NCBI RefSeq assembly: GCF_014203115.1
Contig: NZ_JACHIJ010000006.1
Coordinates: 186,001 to 250,000, forward strand
Direction of reading: 5' to 3'
DNA: 64,000 nucleotides
DNA from: Afipia massiliensis
GTDB lineage: Bacteria > Pseudomonadota > Alphaproteobacteria > Rhizobiales > Xanthobacteraceae
In this document: in pieces, positions 1 to 7,773 of the stretch
Position numbering within the stretch: position 1 is the first letter of the stretch
Layout: the number at the start of each line of letters is the position of its first letter
Program-made: the position numbers and the translations under genes
Notes under the pieces: generated by a model
Seen by the model: the letters and a program-made list of their open reading frames with translations, nothing else
Told to the model about the DNA's origin: nothing
Database searches by the model: none

Positions 1-852
1 TTTTGGCAGACCCTCCCGATGGGAGGGAAGGGCCGCGATGTGAGAGTCGCGCCACAGCGTGGTTATGTCTGCAACCTGACCTAACCAAGCGATGCCCGGC
101 TCATTGTTCCACTGCTGTGCCTCTTCGAGCGTCACAGAGTCCGGATTGGCCGGATCTGGATCTCCGGCGATGTGCAAACGAACGTCCATACCGCGAGCGC
201 GCAGAATCCGGTGTGCTCCGACCAATGCGCGGATGCCCTTGGCGGTCAGGAGCCGCCCGGCAAATCCGACCGTGATCGGACCGTCAGGTTCGGGCATCGG
301 GATCAGCTTGTCAGTATGGACGCCCGAACCTGGAATGCGGGCCAACCGCCGGGAATCGATACCAATTGTTTCGAGCGTAGTACGGTCGTCGGGATTCTGA
401 ACCAGTGTGACCACGTGGTCCCGGTTGAGAAGGTAGCGCAGGGCAATCGTAATGATGACACGGAGGAGCAGCGCCCGGGGGGCCATGGAGGTGAAAGCGT
501 AGCCGAGACCGGTCAGTGCGTTGATTTGCGGTGTCGCCATTCCCAAGGATGAAACTCCGCCGAGCACACAGACCTGCATGCCGACATGGTGCACGATGGA
601 GGGGGAGAGTGCGCGCTTGATCTGGCGGAGCGTGCGAATGGTCGAGAGGGCGCTGAGTGGCGACAGGCCGCCACGCCGGAAGGGTATGGGATGAATCGTA
701 AATCCTTCGGCGCGGATGGCATCGGCACTCGATCCCACCGAAGTTGCTACATGAACATCGAAGCCCGCATCGCGCGCGGCCCGGGCCATTGGAAGACGAT
801 GAGAGACAAAAGCCCAATCCTCCGAAGCCACGTAAATTAGGATAGGTTTCAT
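1..852 (-). CDS. Glycosyltransferase family 4, cut by the window edge
   Basis: The frame is open from an ATG at 852 to base 1 without a stop, so 284 codons are seen and the C-terminus lies outside. It begins MKPILIYVASEDWAFVSHR, typical of cytoplasmic GT4 (GT-B fold) enzymes that build polysaccharide repeat units on undecaprenyl phosphate. The linker between the two Rossmann domains contains IPGSGVHTDKLIP and VGFAGRLLTAKGI. The last visible residues, ALPSHREGLPK, are the start of the acidic E-x7-E nucleotide-sugar site, so the donor site is cut. It runs in the same direction as the epimerase at 1209-2120 and probably belongs to the same locus. Donor and acceptor sugars cannot be told. Confidence 0.85.
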   Translation of the reverse strand, partial: MKPILIYVASEDWAFVSHRLPMARAARDAGFDVHVATSVGSSADAIRAEGFTIHPIPFRRGGLSPLSALSTIRTLRQIKRALSPSIVHHVGMQVCVLGGVSSLGMATPQINALTGLGYAFTSMAPRALLLRVIITIALRYLLNRDHVVTLVQNPDDRTTLETIGIDSRRLARIPGSGVHTDKLIPMPEPDGPITVGFAGRLLTAKGIRALVGAHRILRARGMDVRLHIAGDPDPANPDSVTLEEAQQWNNEPGIAWLGQVADITTLWRDSHIAALPSHREGLPK

Positions 853-1208
853 AAGATAACTTCGTTCACTTGGGATTCATACTTTTTGCTATCCTACGAT
901 CCTTATCAATTGTACCGGAACGTTGAAAAGAGCGAATTCACCCATTAGCCGATATCCATTTCGTCGACACTCAATCATCCAGTACCGCCTTAGTTGCCCG
1001 GCAACGAAATGGAGCGTCCACATTTGCAATGCGCATATAAGCTTCGCTATAGGAGAAACCGCTGGTTGCTCAAACAGGGATGACCTAGCGAATGGCGGGC
1101 GCGAAGGTGTCTATAGCCAAGTGCAGATCAATGAGAAATAATTTATTCATCTCAGAGCAGCTGTATTGGAATTCGGTCCTTTAAGCCAAGCAGACTAAGA
1201 ATGTAGCC
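853..1208. other. Intergenic stretch without a recognised gene
   Basis: These 356 bases lie between two minus-strand sugar genes. They are AT-rich compared with the rest of the window. A 72-codon plus-strand frame (923-1141) has no domain-like sequence and I take it as chance. No repeat or terminator was seen. The length suggests that the glycosyltransferase at 852 has its own promoter here or that a gene has been lost. Confidence 0.5.
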
Positions 1209-2120
1209 CTATGCCGTATTAGGACGTGCAGCAAATTTCGATGGAGCCGGTTTCCAGCCGACCGCCATCAATTTTGCTGGGCTTGCAACGAGTGATTGCC
1301 CAATCCGGTTCCAAAGGTCCGCTTTTCCCATAGCTGTAAGAGTCCATGCCAGCCAGAACGGGCGAACAGAAAAGACGTTAGATTGCCGATGGTTGCGCCG
1401 CCGGATCTCTTGTACAATCTCCGCAAGGGTCACTGGATTTGGATCCGAGACGATAAAGGTCTCACCGACCGCTTGATCGACATTTTTTGCCGTTAAAACA
1501 GCTGAGCAAAAATTTTCGATTGATAAAACGGATCGACGGCTTTCGAGTGCGCCGATCGGCAGCGGTAACGGCAAGCGCGCAATCTTCTCGACCGTCTCAA
1601 AATTTCCTTTTGCACCAGGCCCGTAAACAACTACTGGCCTCAGGATCGTAAAAGGTACGCCGCTATCACGCACTGCGATTTCAGCGAGCAACTTTGAGAT
1701 ACCATAAGCATTCACCGGCGTTGGCACATCTTGTTCGGTCAAAATGCTTGCTGAAACGGGACCAGATTGAGCAGCGATCGATGAAACTTGAATGAAATGC
1801 ACACCTGTTTTAGCGGCCGTAATTGCTAACGACCTGGTCGCGAGGTGATTTACTGTATTATAGGTTTCGTCTGTGACCAGGGTATGAGCCGCACCGGCCA
1901 GATGGACGATGGAATCGATGCCCTCTACCAGTGGTGCCCAGTCCAATTCTGCTCTGGTAAAGTCAACGACTCGGACGCTTTCGACCCGCGGGTCCTGCGG
2001 CACAGCGTCCGGAAATCTAGTTGCGGCTCTGACTGCGTAGCCGTTTTGCACAAGGAATGGCACGAGATGCTTTCCCAAGAACCCGCTCGCGCCAGTCACT
2101 AGAATTTTCTTGCGAGACAA
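1209..2120 (-). CDS. NAD-dependent nucleotide-sugar epimerase/dehydratase (UDP-glucose 4-epimerase-like)
   Basis: This 303-residue extended short-chain dehydrogenase has the dinucleotide-binding motif G10-x2-G13-x2-G16 (VTGASGFLG) and the catalytic Y139-x3-K143 in NAYGISK, preceded by the catalytic serine region QVSSIAAQ near residue 113. The segment GAKGNFETVEKIARLPLPLPIG followed by RRSVLSIENFCSAVL resembles the WbpV/GalE-like subgroup found beside undecaprenyl-sugar transferases in O-antigen loci. It would interconvert a UDP-hexose or UDP-HexNAc for the glycosyltransferase downstream. Whether it is a 4-epimerase or a 4-keto reductase cannot be decided from sequence. Confidence 0.8.
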   Translation of the reverse strand: MSRKKILVTGASGFLGKHLVPFLVQNGYAVRAATRFPDAVPQDPRVESVRVVDFTRAELDWAPLVEGIDSIVHLAGAAHTLVTDETYNTVNHLATRSLAITAAKTGVHFIQVSSIAAQSGPVSASILTEQDVPTPVNAYGISKLLAEIAVRDSGVPFTILRPVVVYGPGAKGNFETVEKIARLPLPLPIGALESRRSVLSIENFCSAVLTAKNVDQAVGETFIVSDPNPVTLAEIVQEIRRRNHRQSNVFSVRPFWLAWTLTAMGKADLWNRIGQSLVASPAKLMAVGWKPAPSKFAARPNTA

Positions 2121-2187
2121 TCTTTGAATGTCCTCTACGAGGGAATTAACCGCGAACCGATTTGATGAACCTGTGTCCTATACAAAT

Positions 2188-2228
2188 ACGTACAAAATGG
2201 TCTCTATATAACGTACAAAACGTACGTA
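2188..2228. promoter_or_regulatory. Repeated ACGTACAAAA elements upstream of an XRE gene
   Basis: The decamer ACGTACAAAA occurs at 2188-2197 and 2211-2220, 23 bp apart, and the second copy runs straight into the self-complementary CGTACG at 2221-2226. The elements lie 35-75 bases upstream of the XRE gene at 2262, in the gap between it and the divergent epimerase. Two spaced copies in this position look like an operator for the adjacent regulator, but no palindrome of usual operator length is formed, so this is tentative. Confidence 0.35.
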
Positions 2229-2261
2229 GACTGTGCAAGTCCTCCGGAACACCTTGTTCCG

Positions 2262-2606
2262 ATGAAGGTGTTTGGGAAAAAGCTTCGGGAAGCTGCCGCT
2301 CAGTTGGGATTGAGCAGTGCGGACGTTGCCCATCGAGCCCAACTGAGCGAGCGCCGGTACGGTCATTATGTTCAAGACAATCGAGAACCCGATCTGGCCA
2401 CACTTATTCGTATCGCAAAGGTCTTGAATACGACGCCGAATGATCTTCTGGGTTTTGGTGAAGGCTCAGAGAAGCCATCCCGGCACTCCCTTCTATTCGA
2501 TCGACTGCGTGCCGCGGCTCAGGTTTTGAGCGAGGGAGAGTTGGAGACGGTGCTCGTGCTGGCAGATGGCCTGGCCGCACGTCATAAGAAGCGGAAAGCG
2601 AAGTAA
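2262..2606 (+). CDS. XRE-family helix-turn-helix regulator
   Basis: This 114-residue protein has an N-terminal Cro/CI-type helix-turn-helix at about residues 5-62 (KKLREAAAQLGLSSADVAHR, then YGHYVQDNREPDLATLIRIAKVL). A short helical tail ends in a basic cluster, HKKRKAK. This is a small phage-type DNA-binding regulator without an enzymatic domain. It is convergent with the ERF gene at 2713-3978 and divergent from the epimerase. Repeats at 2188-2228 may be its binding sites. It probably belongs to the recombination module to its right, but what it controls is unknown. Confidence 0.8.
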   Translation: MKVFGKKLREAAAQLGLSSADVAHRAQLSERRYGHYVQDNREPDLATLIRIAKVLNTTPNDLLGFGEGSEKPSRHSLLFDRLRAAAQVLSEGELETVLVLADGLAARHKKRKAK

Positions 2607-2712
2607 CCAGCGCGGCCTCTCTTGCTGCGAAAGAGTTCCAGGGACGGATACCAAGCGGCGGCGTGAGTGGTTTGATGGCGGCTGCGGCTTGTTGGAGGTA
2701 ACCGATGCGTAC

Positions 2713-3978
2713 TTATTTGAGACCTCGTGTTGAGGTCCAAAGCTTTCGCGAAACCTCGATTGGATCGAGGTTAACCCTCTGCCACCAAGTGCGCTCGTCA
2801 CCGAAACGATGATTTTCCCGATGATGAGCACGGCACAGTGGTACCGTAAATTCGTCACTTGTTTTTCGCCCCAATGCGCGTGGTTGGGGAAACCGCAAAT
2901 GATGGGCATCGGAGGGAGATCGGTCGCAGATCAAGCAGGGCTGCGAGGCAACAAACCGTAGGTGGGCTTTGTCGCGATGGCGTCGAGGTTCGCCGAGTGC
3001 AAGTTCGCTCTTGTCGATCTTCGGCTTTTCGGTTGCATCGATGGCCCGTTCTGTCGAGATCGTTTCAACCACCCCTGAAGTGGATACGACAGCGTCTCCG
3101 TTGCCCTTCCTTTTCCTCGGCTTCTTTCTCTGTTCCTTCGGCGATCTGACCGGTGCCGAGATGATTGGAGGCGTTGGTTGAGAATTGTCGCTCGGCTTGC
3201 TGTCCTCGATCGAAGGGTGGGCGTTTTTGCCCGGTGTTTGATTTTGAAGCGCAACCATCTTGTCCGTGAATGCTTGTTCTATGAGCTTGGCATCGCTCGC
3301 CACGAGGCGGTTTTTTGCTTTGAGAATGTCTGTGGCGCGCAGCTGCAAATCTTCGATCGTCGTCAATGCATTGATGTCAGATTGAAGTTGAAGGCGCATT
3401 GAGTGTGAATTGTCCGCGTCCAAAGTGCCCCTAACAATGGCGGCTTGCGTTTTACTCAAGGCCGCGGGAGCCGAAGTGGCGACCGCATGTTGAGAATTTC
3501 GATTCTGATAGTTGGCAGCAGATTCAATCTTCTGTCCGACTTCAGGATTTTGCAGATCGGGCGCATCCAAATCATCCTCGCCCGCGATGCCAACCAGCGT
3601 GAACAAAGCATAGCGCCGCGCGTAGGTCAGTGCCGCTCCCATTCGTCGCGGCGCGGAGGCGTCCGACAGCTGGCAGACTGGCCAGTCCGACGAAATCCAT
3701 TCCCCAGAGGTGTGCATCAGTATCGTAGTCAGATTGACCAAGCCATTTGCCCGATCGATGTCGGTGGTTTGGGCGACGGCAATCTGCTGACCGCCCAAGG
3801 TTTTGCGAACAATCTCGAGACCACTCGACAGCGATGCATAACGGAACGTCTGGGGATTATCGCCCCGATTATTGTGATGGATCATGCCAACCATGGACTT
3901 TTCCGGGTTCGAAAGTTCAGTCTGAGCCTTCGCCAGAGCAGTCGCGATCGCGGCCACGCTTTCACTGGAGCGATGCAT
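2713..3978 (-). CDS. ERF-family single-strand annealing protein with C-terminal HNH-like zinc domain
   Basis: Residues about 1-150 match the phage ERF/Sak family that anneals complementary single strands during recombination (SMVGMIHHNN, FRYASLSSGLEIVRKTLG, GAALTYARRYALFTLVGIAG). A low-complexity linker follows. The last 80 residues form a different module with CLIC, AHHL and CRAHHRENH, an HNH/DUF968-like Cys-His metal site. I chose the ATG at 3978 because GGAGGG stands 5 bases before it; an upstream start at 4005 has no such site. The start overlaps the end of the YqaJ exonuclease by 17 bases, so the two are translationally coupled. Together they form a lambda Red-like exonuclease/annealing pair. 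The nuclease-like tail is an unusual extension. Confidence 0.85.
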   Translation of the reverse strand: MHRSSESVAAIATALAKAQTELSNPEKSMVGMIHHNNRGDNPQTFRYASLSSGLEIVRKTLGGQQIAVAQTTDIDRANGLVNLTTILMHTSGEWISSDWPVCQLSDASAPRRMGAALTYARRYALFTLVGIAGEDDLDAPDLQNPEVGQKIESAANYQNRNSQHAVATSAPAALSKTQAAIVRGTLDADNSHSMRLQLQSDINALTTIEDLQLRATDILKAKNRLVASDAKLIEQAFTDKMVALQNQTPGKNAHPSIEDSKPSDNSQPTPPIISAPVRSPKEQRKKPRKRKGNGDAVVSTSGVVETISTERAIDATEKPKIDKSELALGEPRRHRDKAHLRFVASQPCLICDRSPSDAHHLRFPQPRALGRKTSDEFTVPLCRAHHRENHRFGDERTWWQRVNLDPIEVSRKLWTSTRGLK

Positions 3979-4789
3979 GAGTACCCTCCATATCGACGAG
4001 ATCAAAGGTCACTGCTCCCGACTTGGAGCGTTTGGCGCGAATGCCATGCCCCATGGCCTCCTTGGCATCTTCCGGCATGAGGACTTTGAGCTCGGTCTTG
4101 GCCCGCTCGTGCTGCAGATGAGCATCACGTGTTACAAGGTAGAGGGATGCGAACTCAGCCCAGGAATTGGAGGCGCTCATATCAACCACTCGGACGGCTT
4201 CAATTCGCGGCTTGGGTGGCTCGCAGTCGAATAATGCTGGAGGTTCGCCTGTCTTCACGGCGCGCCAGAACGCTTTTTCTGCAGCGATCAGGACAGTTTG
4301 GTAGATCGGATCGGCCTCGATCGCCAGTTCGACCCATTTTCCGCCACCATTGATGATCGACAACACGGCCGTCTTGGATTCAGCGACCAACATGTTGTGC
4401 TGTAGCTGGGCCATATGTTTCTCGGCGGCGGCCCCTTCCGAAAACGCCCAAGGCAACATGAATTTGGCTTCGAAAACCGCGCCGGTTGCTTCCACCAGCC
4501 CATCGAGAGTGGCCGCCATCCAGGGAAGTGCCCGGTGAAACGCGTGGCGTTGGACGGCCACTATGCGATGCCCTGACTGACGCTCAAACCAGCGCCGATT
4601 GAGGTCCTCCGTCACAAGCCCCAATTGGACGATCAACTCACCGGAGAGATCGGGGCCATCGGCCTCGCCCCGCTTTTCCTTCCAGAGGCGTAGCAAGGCC
4701 TTTTCGTCCTTGCCCATGATGATACGGGCATCCGAGCCGCCTATGAAATGCCGCCGATCTTGTGGTTTTGTTTGCTCTCTTGTAGCCAT
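3962..4789 (-). CDS. YqaJ-type viral recombinase (lambda-exonuclease-like nuclease)
   Basis: This 275-residue protein has the PD-(D/E)xK core of the YqaJ/lambda exonuclease family: GGSDARIIMG near residue 18, E61, D96 in ATLDG, E107-x-K109 in VFEAKF, and the QLQHNM segment near residue 128. Such enzymes resect one strand of a DNA end to load a partner annealing protein, here the ERF protein encoded directly downstream. The ATG at 4789 is preceded by AAGGAG at good spacing. The gene is divergent from the XRE gene at 4857, with a palindromic operator pair between and just inside them, so repression by that regulator is likely. Confidence 0.88.
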   Translation of the reverse strand: MATREQTKPQDRRHFIGGSDARIIMGKDEKALLRLWKEKRGEADGPDLSGELIVQLGLVTEDLNRRWFERQSGHRIVAVQRHAFHRALPWMAATLDGLVEATGAVFEAKFMLPWAFSEGAAAEKHMAQLQHNMLVAESKTAVLSIINGGGKWVELAIEADPIYQTVLIAAEKAFWRAVKTGEPPALFDCEPPKPRIEAVRVVDMSASNSWAEFASLYLVTRDAHLQHERAKTELKVLMPEDAKEAMGHGIRAKRSKSGAVTFDLVDMEGTHASLQ

Positions 4790-4827
4790 ATTCAGAACTC
4801 CTTCTTAGATCGCATCCTCGATCTAAT

Positions 4828-4876
4828 GATACTAAAAGTATCTATATGGAGCACGTGTGTCAATACTAAAAGTATC
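4828..4876. promoter_or_regulatory. Two copies of a palindromic operator (ATACT-AAA-AGTAT)
   Basis: GATACTAAAAGTATC is present at 4828-4842 and AATACTAAAAGTATC at 4862-4876. The 13-base core is a perfect dyad with an AAA centre, and the two centres are 34 bp apart, about three helical turns. The pair sits between the divergent yqaJ-like gene (start 4789) and the XRE gene (start 4857). The second copy lies inside the XRE coding start, covering codons 2-7. This arrangement fits autoregulation by the XRE protein with control of the recombination genes. Confidence 0.7.
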
Positions 4877-5099
4877 AATTAGACAAATTAAAGCGGCGCG
4901 AGCTTTGCTGAGCTGGTCCCAAGAGGATCTAGCGAAGAGAGCTGCAGTGTCCGTTCCAACTGTTAAGCGGCTGGAATCAGAGGATGGTGAATTAGGAGGT
5001 CGGGAGGACACCGTCCAAAAGTTGCGCGCCGCCTTTGACTCTGCCGGAATCGAATTTCTTGGAGGAAGCAAGGGCACCGGGGTGCGTTTGCGCAAGTAA
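4857..5099 (+). CDS. Small XRE-family regulator, probable repressor of the recombination module
   Basis: This 80-residue protein has a helix-turn-helix at about residues 8-60 (IRQIKAARALLSWSQEDLAK, then VSVPTVKRLE) and a basic C-terminus. It resembles short Cro-like regulators in which the second half reads as a phage-type DNA-binding domain only. The GTG at 4857 is chosen because GGAG ends 5 bases before it. With this start, residues 2-7 (SILKVS) are encoded by the second operator palindrome. The regulated target is inferred from the position of the operators between this gene and the divergent exonuclease gene. Confidence 0.8.
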   Translation: MSILKVSIRQIKAARALLSWSQEDLAKRAAVSVPTVKRLESEDGELGGREDTVQKLRAAFDSAGIEFLGGSKGTGVRLRK

Positions 5100-5359
5100 A
5101 CCTGGCTGTCAACGATTTGGCTTACTCAGAGTGGCACTGACCAACTGGAAGAATTTTTGCGAAAGCTCACCGGTTCCAACTACTTCGGACAGACGAATCC
5201 TCGTGATTTTTTGGCTAATTCTTACGTGAATATCTGAGGGTAGCGGCGTCTTTGCTGCAGAATGTAGCTAAACCGGATCGGCAGCCTGCGACGTGAAAAT
5301 AGAAATCTACGCGAAATCTCGATCCGCATAACTATGAGACTATCTGAGAGTGATCTTCA
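5100..5359. other. Intergenic region before the acyltransferase
   Basis: About 260 AT-rich bases hold no frame with coding character. A T-run at 5205-5210 is not preceded by a strong hairpin. The region presumably holds the promoter of the acyltransferase gene, but I cannot point to one. Confidence 0.4.
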
Positions 5360-6391
5360 ATGGCAGAGAGTCGTTCCCTGAAATCGTTGCCGTCAGATCT
5401 TAATGTTAATCGAATTCCTTCGCTCGACGCGTTGCGCGGCATCGCCATATTGATGGTCATCTTTGGCCACTTCATTCCCATCCGGATAGCATTGGGTGAT
5501 GCATCCTACCACGTAAGCTCGCTTGGGCGGGGTGGCGTCGTGCTGTTTTTTCTCCTCAGCGGCTATCTCGTTTTCCGCAACATCGAGAAGCAAGATACGA
5601 TTACCTTCATTTCGCGGCGGTTATTCAAGATTTTTCCAGCCTATTGGGTGAACGTCTTACTGATAACGTTTTTCAGTTTTCTGCTGGGCAAAGAAGTTTT
5701 CCCGCCCGATGTTCTGCTCGGTAATTTTTTCATGGTGCAGGACATCTTTCGCAAGGAATCCTTGAGCGGCGTGTACTGGACGCTGCTGATCGAAGTGAAG
5801 TTCTATCTGTTCTTAGCGCTGCAGCATTTTCTTCTGCGGGATCGCAGCATCCTTGTCGTTCTGGCTGCACTGATTTGCGTGAATCTCGCGGTATGGTTTG
5901 CGCGCGGACACGCAAGCCTGTTGTTAACGTTTTTTCCGGCGTTCTACGTTGGTATTCTGGTCAGACAAGCTGAAGCAGCAGGTTGGAGCCGTTCCGCTAT
6001 GCTGCCGGTTGCCGGTGTGACCCTGGTCAATGCGGCAAGCCTTCTTGTTTTCGACGAGTACTATGGAGAATCGTCGGCGATTTATGTCATTAGCGAAGCA
6101 ATCATGCTGATTGCGTTCCTGCGTATGGGGGTGTCGAACTCGATCCTCGGCTTCTTCGGCCGTATCTCGTACAGCCATTATCTTTATCACACCGCGGCAG
6201 GTTACCTTTTTCTGGCTTTGTTTCCCCCATCGGACGTCTTGGCTTTCAATCTGCTGATCGTCGCGCTGGTGATAGTTCTGACAACTGCCATTGCTTTCAT
6301 TTCATATCGTTTGGTTGAGGTCCCGCTGGTTGCCTTCGGTAAAAAGCACGAGTACTTGTGGATACGCCGCCGTGAACGCACGGTGCCTTGA
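5360..6391 (+). CDS. Membrane acyltransferase family 3 (OafA/ExoZ type)
   Basis: The 343-residue protein begins its domain with IPSLDALRGIAILMVIFGHF, the hallmark of acyltransferase-3 proteins, with the conserved His37. About ten hydrophobic segments follow, including GVVLFFLLSGYLVFR and SYSHYLYHTAAGYLFLALF, as in OafA-like enzymes. These proteins transfer acetyl or other acyl groups to sugars of O-antigen or exopolysaccharide in the inner membrane. It has no SGNH domain, so it is the short form. The gene stands alone between the phage-like module and the regulator pair at 6553, and it probably decorates a surface glycan made nearby. Confidence 0.88.
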   Translation: MAESRSLKSLPSDLNVNRIPSLDALRGIAILMVIFGHFIPIRIALGDASYHVSSLGRGGVVLFFLLSGYLVFRNIEKQDTITFISRRLFKIFPAYWVNVLLITFFSFLLGKEVFPPDVLLGNFFMVQDIFRKESLSGVYWTLLIEVKFYLFLALQHFLLRDRSILVVLAALICVNLAVWFARGHASLLLTFFPAFYVGILVRQAEAAGWSRSAMLPVAGVTLVNAASLLVFDEYYGESSAIYVISEAIMLIAFLRMGVSNSILGFFGRISYSHYLYHTAAGYLFLALFPPSDVLAFNLLIVALVIVLTTAIAFISYRLVEVPLVAFGKKHEYLWIRRRERTVP

Positions 6392-6506
6392 TCGAACCTG
6401 CGGTCAATTTGGGCGCCCATGGTGATCTTGCACGGCCGCATTCGGGCGTCTCTCATTATTAAATGCTATCAATATCTTAGATCAGGGTGGGGTCGTTAAA
6501 CTTGAC

Positions 6507-6521
6507 GTTCATCGGGTGAAC
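6507..6521. promoter_or_regulatory. Inverted repeat GTTCA-N5-TGAAC upstream of the regulator pair
   Basis: A short perfect dyad with a 5-base centre lies 32 bases before the start of the winged-helix gene at 6553. Its place just upstream of a regulator suggests an operator or promoter element. The arms are only 5 bases, so chance is possible. Confidence 0.3.
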
Positions 6522-6552
6522 ACTGTAAGGAGACCATCGCGGGAGTGAAGCG

Positions 6553-7212
6553 ATGGAGCGAGTGGTTTCCGAAAGTGAGCGCGAGGAAGACAGTGACCGG
6601 ATTATTCTTGGTCTCCTAAATTCCGTGGAGCAGGACGGTGCGCGCTCACAGCGGCATTTCGCAGCTGAACTCGGGATCGCACTCGGTCTCGTGAATGCGT
6701 ATCTCAATCGCTGTATCAAGAAGGGACTGGTCAAGGCCAGCCAGGCGCCCGCTCGCCGATACGCATATTATCTCACGCCGCAAGGGTTTGCGGAAAAATC
6801 CCGTCTTACGGTCGAGTACCTGTCATCGTCATTTGGATTTTTCCGAAAGGCGAAGGCGGATTGCAGTCGGGCTTTGGAAACGGCGAAAGAGCGGCAACTC
6901 AAGCGGCTCGTTCTGCTGGGCGCGTCGGATCTTGCGGAGATCGCCACGATTTGCGCGATAGACACAGGCATTGTCCTTGTTTGCATTGTTGCCCCCTCGA
7001 ACGCACCTGATCGGTTTGTCGGCCTGCCTGTCGTTGGCGATCTTGACGCTGTTGAAGGTCAAGTCGATGGCGCGCTGGTGACCGCATTGTTCTCCACTCC
7101 GGAAGTCGATGTGCTGATTGATAGTGCGCGAAAAAAATTTGGCGCGGATGCAGTGATCATTCCAGAGCTGGTCGATTTACGTCCGCGTAAGGCGAAGGAG
7201 CGCGTGTCATGA
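6553..7212 (+). CDS. Winged-helix transcriptional regulator with C-terminal Rossmann-like region
   Basis: Residues about 15-85 form a MarR-like winged helix (QRHFAAELGIALGLVNAYLN, CIKKGLVKA, YYLTPQGFAEKSRL). From about residue 105 the sequence changes to an alpha/beta region beginning RLVLLGASDLAEIATICA that looks like a nucleotide-sugar sensing or Rossmann fold. Proteins of this architecture are known to me as EPS-locus regulators encoded just before NusG-like antiterminators. GGGAG stands 7 bases before the ATG. Its stop overlaps the next start by 4 bases (ATGA), so the two are coupled. It is the first gene of the long rightward glycan region and probably controls it. Confidence 0.75.
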   Translation: MERVVSESEREEDSDRIILGLLNSVEQDGARSQRHFAAELGIALGLVNAYLNRCIKKGLVKASQAPARRYAYYLTPQGFAEKSRLTVEYLSSSFGFFRKAKADCSRALETAKERQLKRLVLLGASDLAEIATICAIDTGIVLVCIVAPSNAPDRFVGLPVVGDLDAVEGQVDGALVTALFSTPEVDVLIDSARKKFGADAVIIPELVDLRPRKAKERVS

Positions 7213-7727
7213 CTGCCTCTGCGCATTCTGCATGGTATGTGGCTCAGACTCAGGCTCAGGCTGAAACAAAGGCCTGTGCGAACTTGGCGCGGCAGGGCTT
7301 TGAGGTTTATCTGCCGCGTTATCCAAGAACGGTGCGTCACGCGCGGCGCGTCAATATCGTCCGGGCGCCGTTGTTTCCAAGCTACATCTTTGTCAGAATC
7401 GACCTTGCAGCCCAACGATGGCGAGCCATCAATTCCACGATCGGCATCAAGAGACTCGTCGGGCACGAAGGAACACCGGCGCAGATTGCGACCGATGTTA
7501 TCGAGACCCTCAAACAGCATGAGAAAGCTGACGGGTTTTCTTCGGTAATCTCTCCGGCATCGCGTTTCAAGACAGGCGACGCAGTCCGGATTTTGAAGGG
7601 TGCATTCGATTCGTGTTGTGGAATATTTCAGGCGCGCACTGATAGTGAGAGAGTCGAGATATTGCTGGATCTGCTCGGCCGGAAGGTGAAGGTCGTGGCA
7701 GGCGCGCATATGATCGAGCCGGCATAA
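7209..7727 (+). CDS. NusG paralogue of the RfaH type (transcription antitermination)
   Basis: The 172-residue protein has an NGN domain at about residues 7-115 (WYVAQTQAQAETKACANL, GFEVYLPRYPRT, PLFPSYIFVRIDL) and a C-terminal KOW domain (FKTGDAVRILKGAFDSCCGI). It is not the housekeeping nusG, which sits with secE and ribosomal protein genes. NusG paralogues of this kind travel with RNA polymerase and suppress Rho-dependent termination in long operons with poorly translated or foreign DNA. It is coupled to the preceding regulator by a 4-base overlap and heads about 30 kb of mostly collinear glycan genes. I found no convincing ops-like recruitment element. Confidence 0.88.
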   Translation: MTASAHSAWYVAQTQAQAETKACANLARQGFEVYLPRYPRTVRHARRVNIVRAPLFPSYIFVRIDLAAQRWRAINSTIGIKRLVGHEGTPAQIATDVIETLKQHEKADGFSSVISPASRFKTGDAVRILKGAFDSCCGIFQARTDSERVEILLDLLGRKVKVVAGAHMIEPA

Positions 7728-7773
7728 TGAGACCGTTTACAGCGGTTTGCTTCTTTTCCTGTCGGAATCCTAG

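Noticed and set aside
923-1141. A 72-codon frame in the gap between two polysaccharide genes
   Set aside because: No ribosome binding site, domain or repeat pattern supports it.
2705-2812. A 35-codon plus-strand frame with a perfect GGAGGT at 2694-2699, 5 bases before its ATG
   Set aside because: It lies antisense to the conserved C-terminal zinc module of the ERF gene and its protein has no recognisable features; the site is probably chance.
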